A stretch of DNA of 64,000 bases from Zantedeschia hybrid cultivar (Eukaryota > Streptophyta > Magnoliopsida > Alismatales > Araceae), in NCBI GenBank assembly GCA_030544215.1, contig JARZZO010000011.1:16632501-16696500 (forward strand). Direction: 5' to 3'. This document shows positions 11,860 through 22,189 of this stretch, one piece after another. The notes beneath the pieces are model-generated. The model was not told where the DNA came from. It ran no database searches and saw only the letters and a program-made list of their open reading frames with translations. The translations under genes and the position numbers were made by a program. The stretch's first letter is position 1, and each line of letters opens with the position of its first letter.

Positions 11860-12044
11860 TATTCCCTTCGGTACTAGGCTTCTGGTGCTTCATTTAAGTT
11901 TATGGTAAGTTTGCTCTTCCTCTTTAAAGGACGGCTGCATTCTGGTCCTGGGTCCTCAAAGCAGAAAGGTCTATTGACTCTGTCCATTGACAGGACTTCT
12001 GTCTATTGTCTTACAAGACCTTCCATTACCTGAGTGAGTTCATA

Positions 12045-12410
12045 CTGCTGATGAGAGATTTGTCGCAGACTCACTTGAATCCCCTCAAGTGCAACCATGA
12101 TGGACCCCTCTAGAATGGAGGTTGTTGGAGTATATGATGGAGTTATCTTCTACTCCAGTGAGATTTGCTGGTGAGAGAGTTGTTTCAGACTCATATGAAT
12201 CTCCTCTAGTGTTGTCATGATAGACCCTTTTGAAGCGGAGGTCGCTGGAGGGTATAATGGTATTGCCCCCTGCTCCGGCGAAACTTGTCGATAGGAGAGC
12301 CGTGACATACTCATCTGAATCTCCTCCAGTGCTCCCACGATAGACCCTTCTAGAGTGGGGGTTGCTGGAGGATATGATGGTATCACTTCCTGCTCCAGAG
12401 GTGCATCTAT
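12045..12410 (-). repeat. 120-bp in-frame repeat in gag, three copies
   Basis: Repeat starts lie near 12,049, 12,170 and 12,290. In the minus frame each encodes a 40-residue unit with YPPAT, then GSI, LEEIQMS and LS-x-x-Q. The leftmost copy is beyond a stop. Confidence 0.85.
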
Positions 12411-12806
12411 TTTCTCGTTTGCAGGCTCTTCTTTTGAGGAGTTTTCACCCATATGGACGACATTTGCTGCAAATGTCTGTCTGGACATTCGGTGTGGCTG
12501 AGGCGGGTCTACCAGATATTTTTCCCATTCCACGGCCCCTACTCGGATGAACATTTCAATTTCCCCTTTGCAGATATAGCAATCCTCTATTACATGTCCC
12601 AACATGCGATGGTACATGCAATAGTTGGGTTCATATATTTTACCAACTTCTGCTGGCCTTTTTTGTTCAGGTAGCATTAAGAGATTTGCCTGCATGCAGA
12701 CGTCAAACAGCTTTCTTGTATGCTCTCTGATGAAAGAGTAAGACATTTTCCACCTCATTGAGGGTGGCATATGATCTCCTTCTATTGGGTGTCGAGGCAT
12801 TTGCAT
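12150..12806 (-). pseudogene. Tat-type gag C-terminal module, copy 1
   Basis: An open frame of 218 residues starting MQMPRHPIEGDH. PNYCMYHRMLGHVIEDCY gives the same C-x2-H...H-x4-C block as copy 2 and is followed by VEWEKYLVDPPQPH. The tail is made of the 40-residue repeats. It lies directly downstream of the capsid-like part and was probably once in one frame with it. Confidence 0.75.
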
Positions 12807-12869
12807 TGTTCTTGCCCCCTGTGTTTTCTACAACCGAGGTAAAGTCTAGGACATTGACTTCTTCTGTAT

Positions 12870-13781
12870 TTATACTATGCTTCTATGGGACTTTCCCCCA
12901 ATGAAGGTAATGGTTGGATGGTCTGTGAAGAATATTTCGACCTCCATTATAATGTTATTTAGCTGATCAAAGTTCCTGACATTTGCGCCAATCAGCTTTT
13001 CACTTATTTCAGCCTTTAAGCCCCTTTTGCACAATCGCACCGCATCCTCGTGGGCCAGCGGATTGTCGTATTTCATGCAGAAGTTCCGCTATCTTTTGAT
13101 ATAACCGGTGGCGGATTCATTCCTTCCTTACTTTAGCGTCACCAATTCAATGATGGTGACCTTTCGCTCCGACACCTTAAAGCGGTCAAGGAACTTTTTC
13201 TGCATTACCTCTTAGCTGCTGATATAGTTAGGCTTCAACTTTGTATACCATTGGAATGCAGTGCCCGTGAGAGAGGTAGAAAAGAACCTCAGCAGATAGG
13301 CTTCATCAATAGCCAGCTCTCCCAAGTCACTCATATAGTGGGCAATATGTTCTTGGGCCGAGCCTTCCCCGTTATACTTGATGAACTTAGGGCACTTGTT
13401 GTGATCTGGCGGGAACTTCTTGAACATATGACGTACTGGGAATGGCACTTTGTATAAGTCGAATGCACCTATTCCATCGTCTTGTTCTGCCATTTTGGCT
13501 TCAACAATTTGCTCGATAAGATGCTTCTGCAATGTTGTAGCATGATCTGCAGAAGTATGGGATTGCTGAGCATTACGATTGAGCTCCTCAACCTGATCTT
13601 CTTGTATCTCATCAGGGTTGAAGTTGACCACTGCAGCTTGCGGTCTTATCACCGTTGGCATATGTACTGCCCTTGGAGGTGGTGCATTTACTAGTGGGAC
13701 TTGAGCTACCATTTCATGCTCCTCCATCTTTTGTATTAGGCCATAAAGCAAGGCCCTGAATTGTTGATTTTCTTGCCTCAT
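12870..13781 (-). pseudogene. Tat-type retrotransposon gag, capsid-like part
   Basis: The minus strand gives FKKFPPDHNKCPKFIKYNG, then GSAQEHIAHY, LLRFFSTSLTGTAFQWY and, after three stops, KRGLKAEISEKL. F-x-P...KY-G-G-S-x-x-EHI and SLTGTA-x-x-WY are the hallmark of the Ty3/gypsy gag domain in Tat/Ogre elements. The N-terminal part is Q- and E-rich and probably coiled. Stops near 13,211, 13,130 and 13,090 break the frame, so no full-length Gag can be made from this copy. Confidence 0.85.
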
Positions 13782-13952
13782 ATCCTCTATAGTCTAACAT
13801 TGTATTTGATCTTGGGGTTGTTCTAGAGTGGCCTCGATACTTGGGGCATTTGCCCTGCCTTCATCAGCTCCTCCAGTAGCATTGCCACTGCCAATTTGGG
13901 GTAGCTCTGTCCCTTGGCTTCCTCGATTTAGCAGGCGCATAGTCTGCTCCAT

Positions 13953-14243
13953 TTAACAGGTTATGGGCCCAACCCATTGCATCAAATTGATGATACAATT
14001 TGGGTCTTTCGGTTGGGAAAGTTGTCGGTTGGTGGTGCTAGAGGTGTAGCATGTATAGACCCGTATGCCATTCTTTATCATTTTGGCAGTTCTCTTCTTC
14101 TGAGTCGATCGGACAAATGCGCCCAATCGCTCGAAAACAGATGTCCGCTGTCCTCCTAGGGAACGAGGCCAGGTAGCTGAGTTTGTTATCTGCCCCTCAA
14201 GCTCTACGAGCTGTTGAGACTGTTGTTCTGCTAGAGTGACCAT
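13953..14243 (-). pseudogene. Gag N-terminal/leader remnant
   Basis: The minus frame opens MVTLAEQQSQQLVELEGQ and contains SVFERLGAF, a phrase often seen at the start of gypsy gag polyproteins. It ends at a stop shortly before the capsid-like part. The upstream stretch to 14,500 encodes short repeated GGxSML-like units. Confidence 0.45.
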
Positions 14244-14499
14244 AGTCTAGCGAATTTTGCGGGCTTCCTTTTTAGTTACCCATATTTTCTTTATTCGGAA
14301 GTTCCCATCCTCCGTCGGATTGCCCCCAGTCTGAAACATAGATTTGCCCCCAATCCGAAGCATGGAGCTGCCCCCTGCTCAGAGCGTAGCATTGCCCCCT
14401 CCTCGAGGCATGGCGGCCTCTAGTATAATTATTGGCTCCCGACGAGCATGAGCCTTTGGAGTCATTTTCTTCTTTTTGAACGTTGCCCCATCTTAGCAA

Positions 14500-15070
14500 A
14501 CCTTCGGTAGAATCCCGAACTGATTCTATACAGGAACCGTCGGGATATAATGGATCTTGGGGATGATGGGTTGCCCGCCATCCAGACGAATGTGCAGGTT
14601 CCCTACCAATATAGTTTTTCCATCTTGGACGGGCTTGCGGTAGAACCTTCCGCTTTTACCGCCTGTTGGACGAGGCTGGAGAGATGCTGATGGTATTGAC
14701 GGCAAGCACTCGCCTACGTCGGCCGCCGTTGTTGCTTCTTCTGGCGTGGGAAGCGCGCCTCTTCTTCTTCTTTTTCGGAGCAGGCTCTGGCGCCGGAGCC
14801 TGCTCCGGAAAAGAAGAACCAAAGCCCTAGAAAGTATGGAGATCCTATCACTGCAGGGAAGTCCCCGAAGCATGTTGGCGTGGTCAGATATTCACACCGT
14901 GCGTAGGTCGCCACCACAAGTGGGCCATACGTGACCATTGCCGCCGTTGTCGTCTTTTGAGCAGAAACTCGATCACCTGCATAAGACATGACAAAGTTAG
15001 TAGAGTTGTGGTGAGGGCATCACCGGACGGAGAGATGAAGAGAAAGAGAGGTCCCACCGGACGTACCATA
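14500..15070 (-). other. 5' leader of the Tat-type element
   Basis: It lies between the internal edge of the right LTR and gag. The minus-strand sequence next to the LTR starts TATGGTACGTCCGGTGGG, where a tRNA primer site would lie; I could not match it to a particular tRNA. Short open frames here show no domain. An inverted repeat of gagcaggctctggcgccgg with ccggagcctgctccg lies near 14,778-14,812. Confidence 0.4.
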
Positions 15071-15541
15071 TGTTTGGGACCCCGACCTAGCTATCTCTTC
15101 TATCGGATTATTATTTTATTATTTAAATCATATCATTTTTAATCTTTTTATTTTTATCTAGAGAAATATAGGTCGGTTTTATTTATTTTATTTCTTGGAC
15201 TATAAGAGCTTAGGATTAGCCCTCAGGGAGTTCGGAACTTCGGATCAGACGAAGATCCGAGTATATGACCTCTCTCCACTAACCTCGGTAAGTGTTAACC
15301 AACCGCTCGACAACCTTTGATTAACCGTTCGTTGATGCCCTTATAACATGCAACACTACCACCACAGGCAGCACATGCATATGAAGATATGTTTTAGGTT
15401 AAGCTCTTAGCCTCACCCAAGTTTAGGATGGGTTTATAATTGATTGGGAGACTTTTAAAAAGATTTTGGATTGACTCCGAGTTATCTAGATTAATTCTAA
15501 ATATTTTAGACCCATAAGGGTATTTTTGTAATTATGCCAAG

Positions 15542-15800
15542 TTGGAGGGTATAGGGGTATTATAGTCACTTTAGTGTGTGAAATGAGTTTTAATGATTTA
15601 GGAAGGTTTCAAAACCTTAAGAGGTATTTTAGAGTTATTTTAAGTGTGTTTGAATTGTAAAGTTATTTTAAGTGTGTTGGAGGGTATAGGGGTATTATAG
15701 TCACTTTAGTGTGTGAAATGAGTTTTAATGATTTAAGAAAATTTCAAAACCTTAAGAGGTATTTTAGAGTTATTTTAAGTGTGTTTGAATTGTAAAGGTA
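15542..15800. repeat. 135-bp tandem duplication inside the right LTR
   Basis: ggagggtataggggtattat occurs at 15,544 and again at 15,679, and the following 115 bases match closely. The left LTR has a single copy, so the duplication arose after insertion or in the parent LTR. Confidence 0.9.
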
Positions 15801-17005
15801 TTTTGGTAATTTTATCCGAATTTGATTTTTAGATTTAAAGTCTATTTTTGAGTATTTTTGTAATTATGTTGCATTAGGGTCATTATGGTCATTTTAAGTT
15901 TTTTCGCATTTTAGAGAAACATGAAAACCCTTAGGATGTATTTTAGGATCATTTTAGACATATTTAAGTTATAGGGGTATTTTGGTAATTTTAGCTTAAA
16001 TCGGGTTTATTAGACTTAAAGTCTATTTTTATATTTTTCTGAGATTTTTACTTATTTTTATCATAATGAGGGTATTTTGGTAATTTTACCCATCTTATTA
16101 GGGTTTGGAGGGTATTTTGGGCATATGAGAGGTTTTGATATTTTTTAAGAATTTTCCGTGATTTTTACATATTTTTATCATGGGTGAGGGTATTTTTGTA
16201 ATTTCATTAAGTTCTAGGGGGCATTTTGATAATTTTGAGAATTTTATATATTTTCAGATTTGGTTCTCTATTTTTACTGGTGTTTACTGATTTTTTTATT
16301 AATTTTACTGATTTTTATTAATTAATTTAATATATGAAAGATATTTAAGTCATATTTTTTAGTTTATGTAATTTTCAGATTTGGTTTTCTGATTTTTACT
16401 GAGTATTACTGGTTTTTACAGAAATTTTTTGATTTTTATATTGATTTTACTGATTTTAAATAATTTTCACATATTTTCTTAATTAATTAAACATGAGGGA
16501 TGTTTAAGTCATTTTTTTAACTTAAGTATATTATTTTATGTCTCAATGTTTCATTATTGAGTTTTGATTGTGAGTCTAGGATTAGTTATGTATGGGGTGA
16601 GGCCAAAGATATTTTAGAATATTTAATTATGTACTTATGCATTTTAATTAGTTATTAAACTAATTAATAAATTAATTATACGTGTGAAAATATAATAACA
16701 TAATGTTACTTAAGTAATAGGTTCATGAACACACATGCACACGCATATGCTCAAAGAACAATATTAGTATTTCATTCATCATTTCGGCATAATGCCGTCT
16801 TATAGAACGGTGATTTTACAACATAAATTCGGCAAAGCTTCCCCTTATGAATAAACCTTAGGAAGAGAGCCATCCAAGACGAAAAATCTCCTCCAAACGC
16901 AGCAAGCCCGTGCAAAAGCACTTGGTTTGGTCTTCAAATGGGTAGAATTTCCCCTAGGAATTTTTGGGCCAAGATGGGTATGCCATTCTTCTTCCCCTTG
17001 GGGGG

Positions 17006-17015
17006 AATTTATAGG
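17006..17015 (-). promoter_or_regulatory. TATA box of the right LTR
   Basis: The minus strand reads CCTATAAATT in a GC-rich setting, with transcription directed leftward into the gag region. Confidence 0.6.
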
Positions 17016-17319
17016 CCATGGGGGCCTAACCTGGTGGGGGGTGCCATCGGAGATTTTTGAGGTGGGGGGGTACCCACCGGAGGTTTTCTTGAGGTGTGGG
17101 GTACCCACCGAAGCTTTTCTTGAAGTGGAGGGTACCCACCGGTAACAATGTGAGAGAGAGAGTGAGAGAGATTAGAGAGGAGAGGGGAAACCGGTGGGCA
17201 CCCCCATCGGTTCCCAACAGGTGGGGGGTGCCACCGGTTGTCCCCCCACCGATTTGGGAACCGGTGGGGATCCCGGTTTGGGAACCGGTGGGGGGCTTCA
17301 CCTCCTCTTCAACCCATTG

Positions 17320-17560
17320 TCGGTGCCCAAATCAGCCTTCCCCCACTTACTGCCTTCCCGTGCGTCGTCCGCATCGGTAGGCAGAAGCGAGATGGCACGC
17401 CCCTCTACATCATTCTCACCCTGCCCGACAGGGCCGACCCCACCGGCAGCGGCAAGAAGGATAGGTTCCGCCGCTTCACCGTGGATGAGCCTGAGATCGA
17501 GCACTGTGGACAGGTTCCGCCACTTCCAATGCCCGCGGCCTCCCTAAAGGGAGGAGATGA
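17320..17560 (+). pseudogene. Second captured GC-rich gene fragment in the Pack-MULE
   Basis: The plus frame reads RIGRQKRDGTPLYI, TLPDRADPTGSGKKDRF and FTVDEPEIEHCG without stops. The composition is that of a GC-rich plant exon and differs sharply from the AT-rich flanks. I do not recognise the source gene. It lies between the outer edge of the LTR and the right MULE terminal repeat, where a captured fragment is expected. The minus strand is also open over much of it, so the coding strand is not certain. Confidence 0.45.
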
Positions 17561-17689
17561 GGACTGGAAGTGTGAGACGCACCACCAACAAGGCTACTCT
17601 CTCTCTCTCTCTGGAGGGGGCATTGTAGACATTTTAACCACTTACCATCACCTTCTAACGATTATAGAGAATATTCTCGGCATATCTAA

Positions 17690-17810
17690 CAGTTGTGAAC
17701 AGACTTTAACCTTAATGGCCATTTTGATACTATAATGGTATAAGGAGAGTATATATGATATTGTGTAATTGATATTTTGCATGTAAGGATGGTTTATATG
17801 AAATTAACCC
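17690..17810 (-). repeat. Right terminal inverted repeat of the Pack-MULE
   Basis: Reverse complement of the left terminal repeat at 4,879-5,000. Its outer end reads, in its own orientation, gggttaatttcatataaacc. Confidence 0.8.
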
Positions 17811-17819
17811 TTTACTTTT
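17811..17819. repeat. Right 9-bp target-site duplication of the MULE
   Basis: tttactttt, identical to 4,870-4,878. Confidence 0.85.
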
Positions 17820-18057
17820 CCCACGCATTCTTAGTAGTTTAAAGCACATCAATAACAAGATGTTAACTACTATGAAGTATATATACCCAAGAAGAAACTA
17901 TATCAGCACCTTCACAAGTCATTATCAAGGAGAAACTATTATCAACACCTTCACAAGTCACTATGAAGATGGAAACAGGCTGTTTGTGAAGATCAGACAA
18001 ACCGTGAAACAACCTAGTCAAGGCTACCTAAAGGGGTAAAAGTAAGGCTAACCATAC
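17820..18057 (-). other. Intron 3 side of the neurochondrin gene, AT-rich
   Basis: It follows the donor GTATGG at 18,057. No further neurochondrin exon is seen here. A phrase ending caccttcacaagtca occurs twice (near 17,910 and 17,948). Confidence 0.5.
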
Positions 18058-18194
18058 CGTCGGGCAAAGTAGAAATATTAGAAGCTAGCACTTTCATGAC
18101 TCCAGACTCGTACAATCTGGTAAACCCTTCCTCTGACATGGTTGCAACCAACAACAAAATTTCATAGCATTCTTCAACAATGACTGGGTCTGAT
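18058..18194 (-). CDS. Neurochondrin-family protein, exon 3
   Basis: This 137-bp exon is read on the minus strand between acceptor ATATGCAG (18,202-18,195) and donor GTATGG (18,057). It encodes SDPVIVEECYEILLLVAT followed by YESGVMKVLASNIS and LPDG, matching the armadillo-like part of plant neurochondrin just after the exon 2 product. The exon 2 end phase (TC) plus its first base restores a serine codon, so the two exons join in frame. It ends in phase 1. Later exons, about three quarters of the protein, were not found to the left. Either they lie beyond the window, past the 12.9-kb transposon complex, or the gene is truncated. Neurochondrin is a conserved cytoplasmic protein of poorly known role in plants. 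Confidence 0.88.
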
Positions 18195-18956
18195 CTGCAT
18201 ATGACAAAGAAGGAAACTTCGTGAGCAAAACCAGCAAGAAAAGCTAAATAATGAAATGTTGAATCCCTTCACCCCTCCCTCAAAATGAAGAAATGCCTGG
18301 AGAAAGAGGAAGAGTCCCTCAAAATGTGTGTGCCCATGTATATGGACGGATATAATATGTATGGCAGGTCTTGAAGATCTAGTTTATTAAGGAAGGAGAA
18401 TAAGATCAAGAAGGCTTCGGGTCAAATAATGCAAATATATATGTGGCTACTTATTGCTGCTTCTCCCAAAGTTTTCCCACTTAAAATACAGTTTTCTGGA
18501 ATTCTCTTTTGAACTGAATCATACCAGAATGTACTCTAAACTAGTTCAATAAATATGCTATTGTCTACATCCCTACCCTTTTTCCTTACCTTTTCCCCTT
18601 TTAAGGGGGTGTGGCAAGTTTAAGGGGTTTGTATAGCTTGCAACTACATAATGCATATGCAGCAGTATCAACGCGACAAAGAAGGCGTAACTTGCAAAAT
18701 TAAACCCTTCTGACACATAGAAGGTTACAAGATAAACAGTATAATTAACAAAAAAGACATATTGAGAAGGACAACTATAAAGTAGAGATCAGAATGGCAC
18801 CAAAAAAGCATTCTACATCAAATATCTAATGAACAGCCAATGAAAAGTTGGCAGTCATGTTTAAACATGTTGTCCTCGAAAGGTCGAAAAGAACTTGAGA
18901 AGCAAACTAAAATTATGACATCTAGTTGATCAATTTACTCCATAACGGTACATAGA

Positions 18957-19088
18957 ACTTATTCAAATCCAAAGAGGTAAAGACTGATTTTGCAGAAGCA
19001 ACTTATTCAAATCCAAAGAGGTAAAGACTGATTTTGCAGAAGCAACTTATTCAAATCCAAAGAGGTAAAGACTGATTTTGCAGAAGCA
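18957..19088. repeat. 44-bp tandem repeat, three identical copies
   Basis: Copies at 18,957, 19,001 and 19,045 begin acttattcaaatccaaagag. They are identical, which points to recent expansion. Confidence 0.97.
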
Positions 19089-19332
19089 TGTCACCATAAG
19101 CTAATGAATAACTAATGCATTAAACGTTAGACAATATAATAAGATTAGAAAAATGATTAATTTCGCACTTGGACAACACATTGAAATGTTTATCTGACCA
19201 AAGGGGTAAAATGGGTCAAGAATTTATTAACTTGTGCACATCAGATATTTAAGAAGCCTTATGGGTAAGGAGAACAGGACGAGCAAGCTGAAATGTCCCC
19301 TTGGAAGTAAAGTAGAACAAAGCATCATGAAT

Positions 19333-19715
19333 CATAGTTGTCAATTCCGTCCCGTCCCGGCCTATCCTCCAAGTGAGAAAACGGAACGGGCCAGTTTCTG
19401 GTCTGTCCCAGTATCTGTCCCGGCCCGTCCCGGCCTTTCCCAACCAGAATTTGTATTCTTACATGAGATTTTCGTAAGTACTTAAGCTCCTTGTAAGCTT
19501 ACCTGTTCCCAATGTTTCTATTGTATTAATTTTGTGTTATTTATATGTTTATATGTTTATTTTCATATTATTTATTGTATACATATGTCTTACATTTTGT
19601 TGGCATATGTATGGAAAAAAATTCTGAGGCGGGACACCTGAATCATCCGGAACATCAAGACGTCCCATCCCAGTAGAAAAACGGGACAGAGACCGGGACG
19701 AGATTGACAACTATG
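19333..19715. mobile_element. hAT-type MITE
   Basis: The left end catagttgtcaattccgtcc and the reverse complement of the right end, catagttgtcaatctcgtcc, are inverted repeats. Flanks tcatgaat (19,325-19,332) and tcatgaac (19,716-19,723) agree at 7 of 8 bases, as expected of an 8-bp hAT target duplication. The subterminal parts carry many gtcccg/cgggac repeats. There is no coding capacity. Confidence 0.85.
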
Positions 19716-20301
19716 TCATGAACAACAAATATGTGCATGGTTAAAATATGGACACATCACACACGGGGATGCATACACGGAGGAAAACCAAGTAGTTCGA
19801 AAAACCGAATCAAAGAGTATGGTGCATAGTCATCTCAAATTATTTTGCACGTACAGGAAACAAGAGCTGAAAGCTTGTTCGAGTGTTGGTTTGGAAGGTA
19901 AAGGAGAAAAACTGGATGAGTATCTGACTTTCAGAAACTGTAGAGAGCTAAGGATCAGAAAAACAAATCCAACTGACTGAGGAGACATCCTAAAATAAAT
20001 AGTTCGGCATTACCATCCAACTGTCTTTGACGAAAGTTAATGATCCATTGAAACATAAGCCAGACCATGGTGATCTAGAATTAAGTTTTCAACCAAACAT
20101 ATCTCAATCTTCTTTGTTAATAATTGTACATGAAAGTAAAATCAGAAGAAGCATCAGGTTGGAGCACCAAAACGATGAGCCAAGCATGGGTGCACATGGA
20201 AAAGTTAAATATGTTGAGGGATGCGTCGTCAGATGCAAGGATTTAACTTCTAAATTGTGATGAGTTATTCCTTTAATAAACTATAAATAACATGAGTTAG
20301 T

Positions 20302-20405
20302 CACTCTGCAACGTCGTGTTACTGTGGCTATCTATTCAGAGCACTGTTTTGGCGGCAAGATGATCGCAAGTGACACGACGTTGGCTCATCAATAAAGCCA
20401 CAGTG
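20302..20405. mobile_element. Small CACTA-like inverted-repeat element
   Basis: It begins CACT and ends AGTG. Inside, caacgtcgtgttac pairs with gtgacacgacgttg, and actgtggct pairs with agccacagt. Such ends resemble CACTA-derived MITEs. No matching 3-bp target duplication was found, so this is tentative. Confidence 0.35.
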
Positions 20406-22189
20406 ACCAAATACAAGGTACTAAAGCATGGTTGCAACTTGCAACTGTCTAATAGAACAAATTATAATCATGTCATGCCTTACATTGAATTGCTTATACT
20501 TTAAACAGAACAGATATGCTATATACCATCAGTTAACTGGTTCACTTATTTGTATCAATGTATGCTGTTGACATGCGCAGAAATCTAGAAAATCAATTAG
20601 CAGAGAAGAGGAAAGGACATGCTGCAAGATGAAGGGGAGGAAACAACAAAATGTAAGGCACTAGACATGACCCGCTTTGAGATCAATCAGAAACAGCATT
20701 AACCAAAGTGCATCCAGCCCTAACACAGCAAGATTCTATTTTGGAAGTTGATGAAGTTTTCCCAGTTTTTAAGCCAGAAAATGTAGAATAATGTCAGAAA
20801 GATACAAGTATCTCCAAGTATGCAATTTCTAGTTTTTAAAGGTGACTTGATATATATAGAGTCATAAAAATCTGCTATTTTAAAAAAAAGTGATTTAATC
20901 ACATTTTTAATCTTGGTGTACTTTTATGTATAAATCATGATTTAGTAAAAAAAATAAAGCCTAGGTAATTTCAACGACATGATTAATTCGCAATTTAATC
21001 ATGGTCTTTTCAAAAGGGTCATTGGTTTTTCCCAATTTTACATCTTATGTATAGGCCAATCAGCTATTGAAATGCCATATCGGATCTCAGCATTCCTTTG
21101 AAGGCCAAGAGAAGAGATCTCAAAGAGATCAAGAATAATGGTTAGAGATGGTGATAATCTTATACTTCTTAAAAAAAATAAACTTTATGGGTTAGCCATT
21201 CAATATGATTAAATTAACACAATAATAATAAGAACAATGCAAAATGCATTCACACACATACAAGAATCGCTTTTGTTAAATACTAATGCCACATTAGTAT
21301 GTTTGAGAGCTTCTCCTCCTCTACCGTTATCCTCATCTCCTCGTCCTCTATTGGCATTTTCACCCCCGCCTCCCTCTATTCTTCTCTCCTCCCCCTCCTC
21401 CTCCACCTTTTTCGTACTCCTCCCCACTGCTCCTCCTTTGTCTCCCTCTTATTCTTGATCTTGGTAAAGATTTCCATCTCAAGATCCTCAGAAAGACAAA
21501 GATTTTCAACAGCAATTAAGACATGCTATCTATGAAATGCATTAAGCTTTCAAAGTTACGATCCCGCACATGTGCTGCACCACGATCTCAAAGGATTAAC
21601 CTGCTAGTAGTCAAGGATATGGACGCAAATAAAAAAGGATAACCCAAAATATCCGCCCTTACCTAAATTTATAGGACATGTGAAGGCACACCAAGATAAG
21701 CATAAGGGTACTATTTTTATCCTTTTTATTTAAGATAAAGGTAAGAAATAACTCTTTCCATATCCTGTAATAAACATTTTATGTGATCACCTGATCAACT
21801 GTCATCATAGATGGCAGTACCGGCCGGTACCGGTACGTACCGGTATCGGCCGAGACTGGTACCGGTTCAGCCATTAATGGCGGGTACCAGTGTTTAAAAA
21901 AAAAAAAAACTGTACCGAGCCGATATCGGACCAGTACACCCGTAAAACACCCCTTAAACTTTCCCCTCTCACAGAAACAGATCTGTGAGAGAGGTAGGCC
22001 ATTTTTGGCAATGGGAAGGGAAGGGAAGGAGCCGTCGCCGCACTTGCCGCCCGCCGCTGCCAGAGACGTTTTCACCCATCGCCGGAGAAAAAAATAGGAT
22101 ATGATATATATTTTAAATCTAGTGATTATTTTGTAGTTGTTAAACTAATTCTTAGATTGTTTAAGTTCATTTTCTTAGTAAAATAGACA

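Larger units (their letters stand above)
5437..17300 (-). mobile_element. Non-autonomous Tat/Ogre-type Ty3/gypsy retrotransposon (gag only)
   Basis: Two LTR copies starting tgtttgggac flank an internal region of 8-9 kb. The internal region, read on the minus strand, has a leader, a decayed gag, and then several kilobases of tandem repeats. I see no aspartic protease, reverse transcriptase, RNase H or integrase motif anywhere between the LTRs. The gag matches the Tat lineage, and tandem repeats in the 3' part are known for Tat elements. It resembles the LARD or TR-GAG class. The left (3') LTR is incomplete. The right end is approximate, because no target duplication was found. Confidence 0.75.
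15071..17300 (-). mobile_element. Right (5') LTR of the Tat-type element, with promoter
   Basis: It starts tgtttgggac at 15,071 and matches the left LTR up to about 16,285, then continues for a further kilobase with a T-rich part and a GC-rich part containing a TATA box on the minus strand. The GC-rich end holds many ccaccgg/accggtgg repeats (17,040-17,300). The outer end is estimated, because no target duplication matching the left flank was found. Confidence 0.65.
4879..17810. mobile_element. Pack-MULE (Mutator superfamily), interrupted by an LTR retrotransposon
   Basis: The two ends are long imperfect inverted repeats. The left end (4,879 to about 5,000) and the reverse complement of the right end (17,810 to about 17,690) share accatcct, catgcaaaatat, acacaatatcata, and a later catgccatt-like block. 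A perfect 9-bp duplication flanks them, the length produced by Mutator transposases. Inside are gene pieces rather than a transposase: an FLA fragment at the left and another GC-rich fragment at the right. This is the Pack-MULE arrangement. Without the retrotransposon at 5,437 to about 17,300 the element would be only about 1.1 kb. The left end lacks a few terminal bases relative to the right end, which begins gggttaatttcat in its own orientation. Confidence 0.8.
18195..21797 (-). other. Neurochondrin intron 2, left part
   Basis: Non-coding. It holds a 44-bp triple repeat, a hAT-type MITE, a short CACTA-like inverted repeat and an AG/CT-rich stretch near 21,360-21,460. No host exon is seen. 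Confidence 0.6.

Noticed and set aside
16493..16500. tgaggg as a target duplication with 5,431-5,436, ending the right LTR at 16,493
   Set aside because: tgaggg recurs within this LTR (near 16,070 and 16,185), the length is not the usual 5 bp, and a TATA-bearing LTR-like part continues beyond it.
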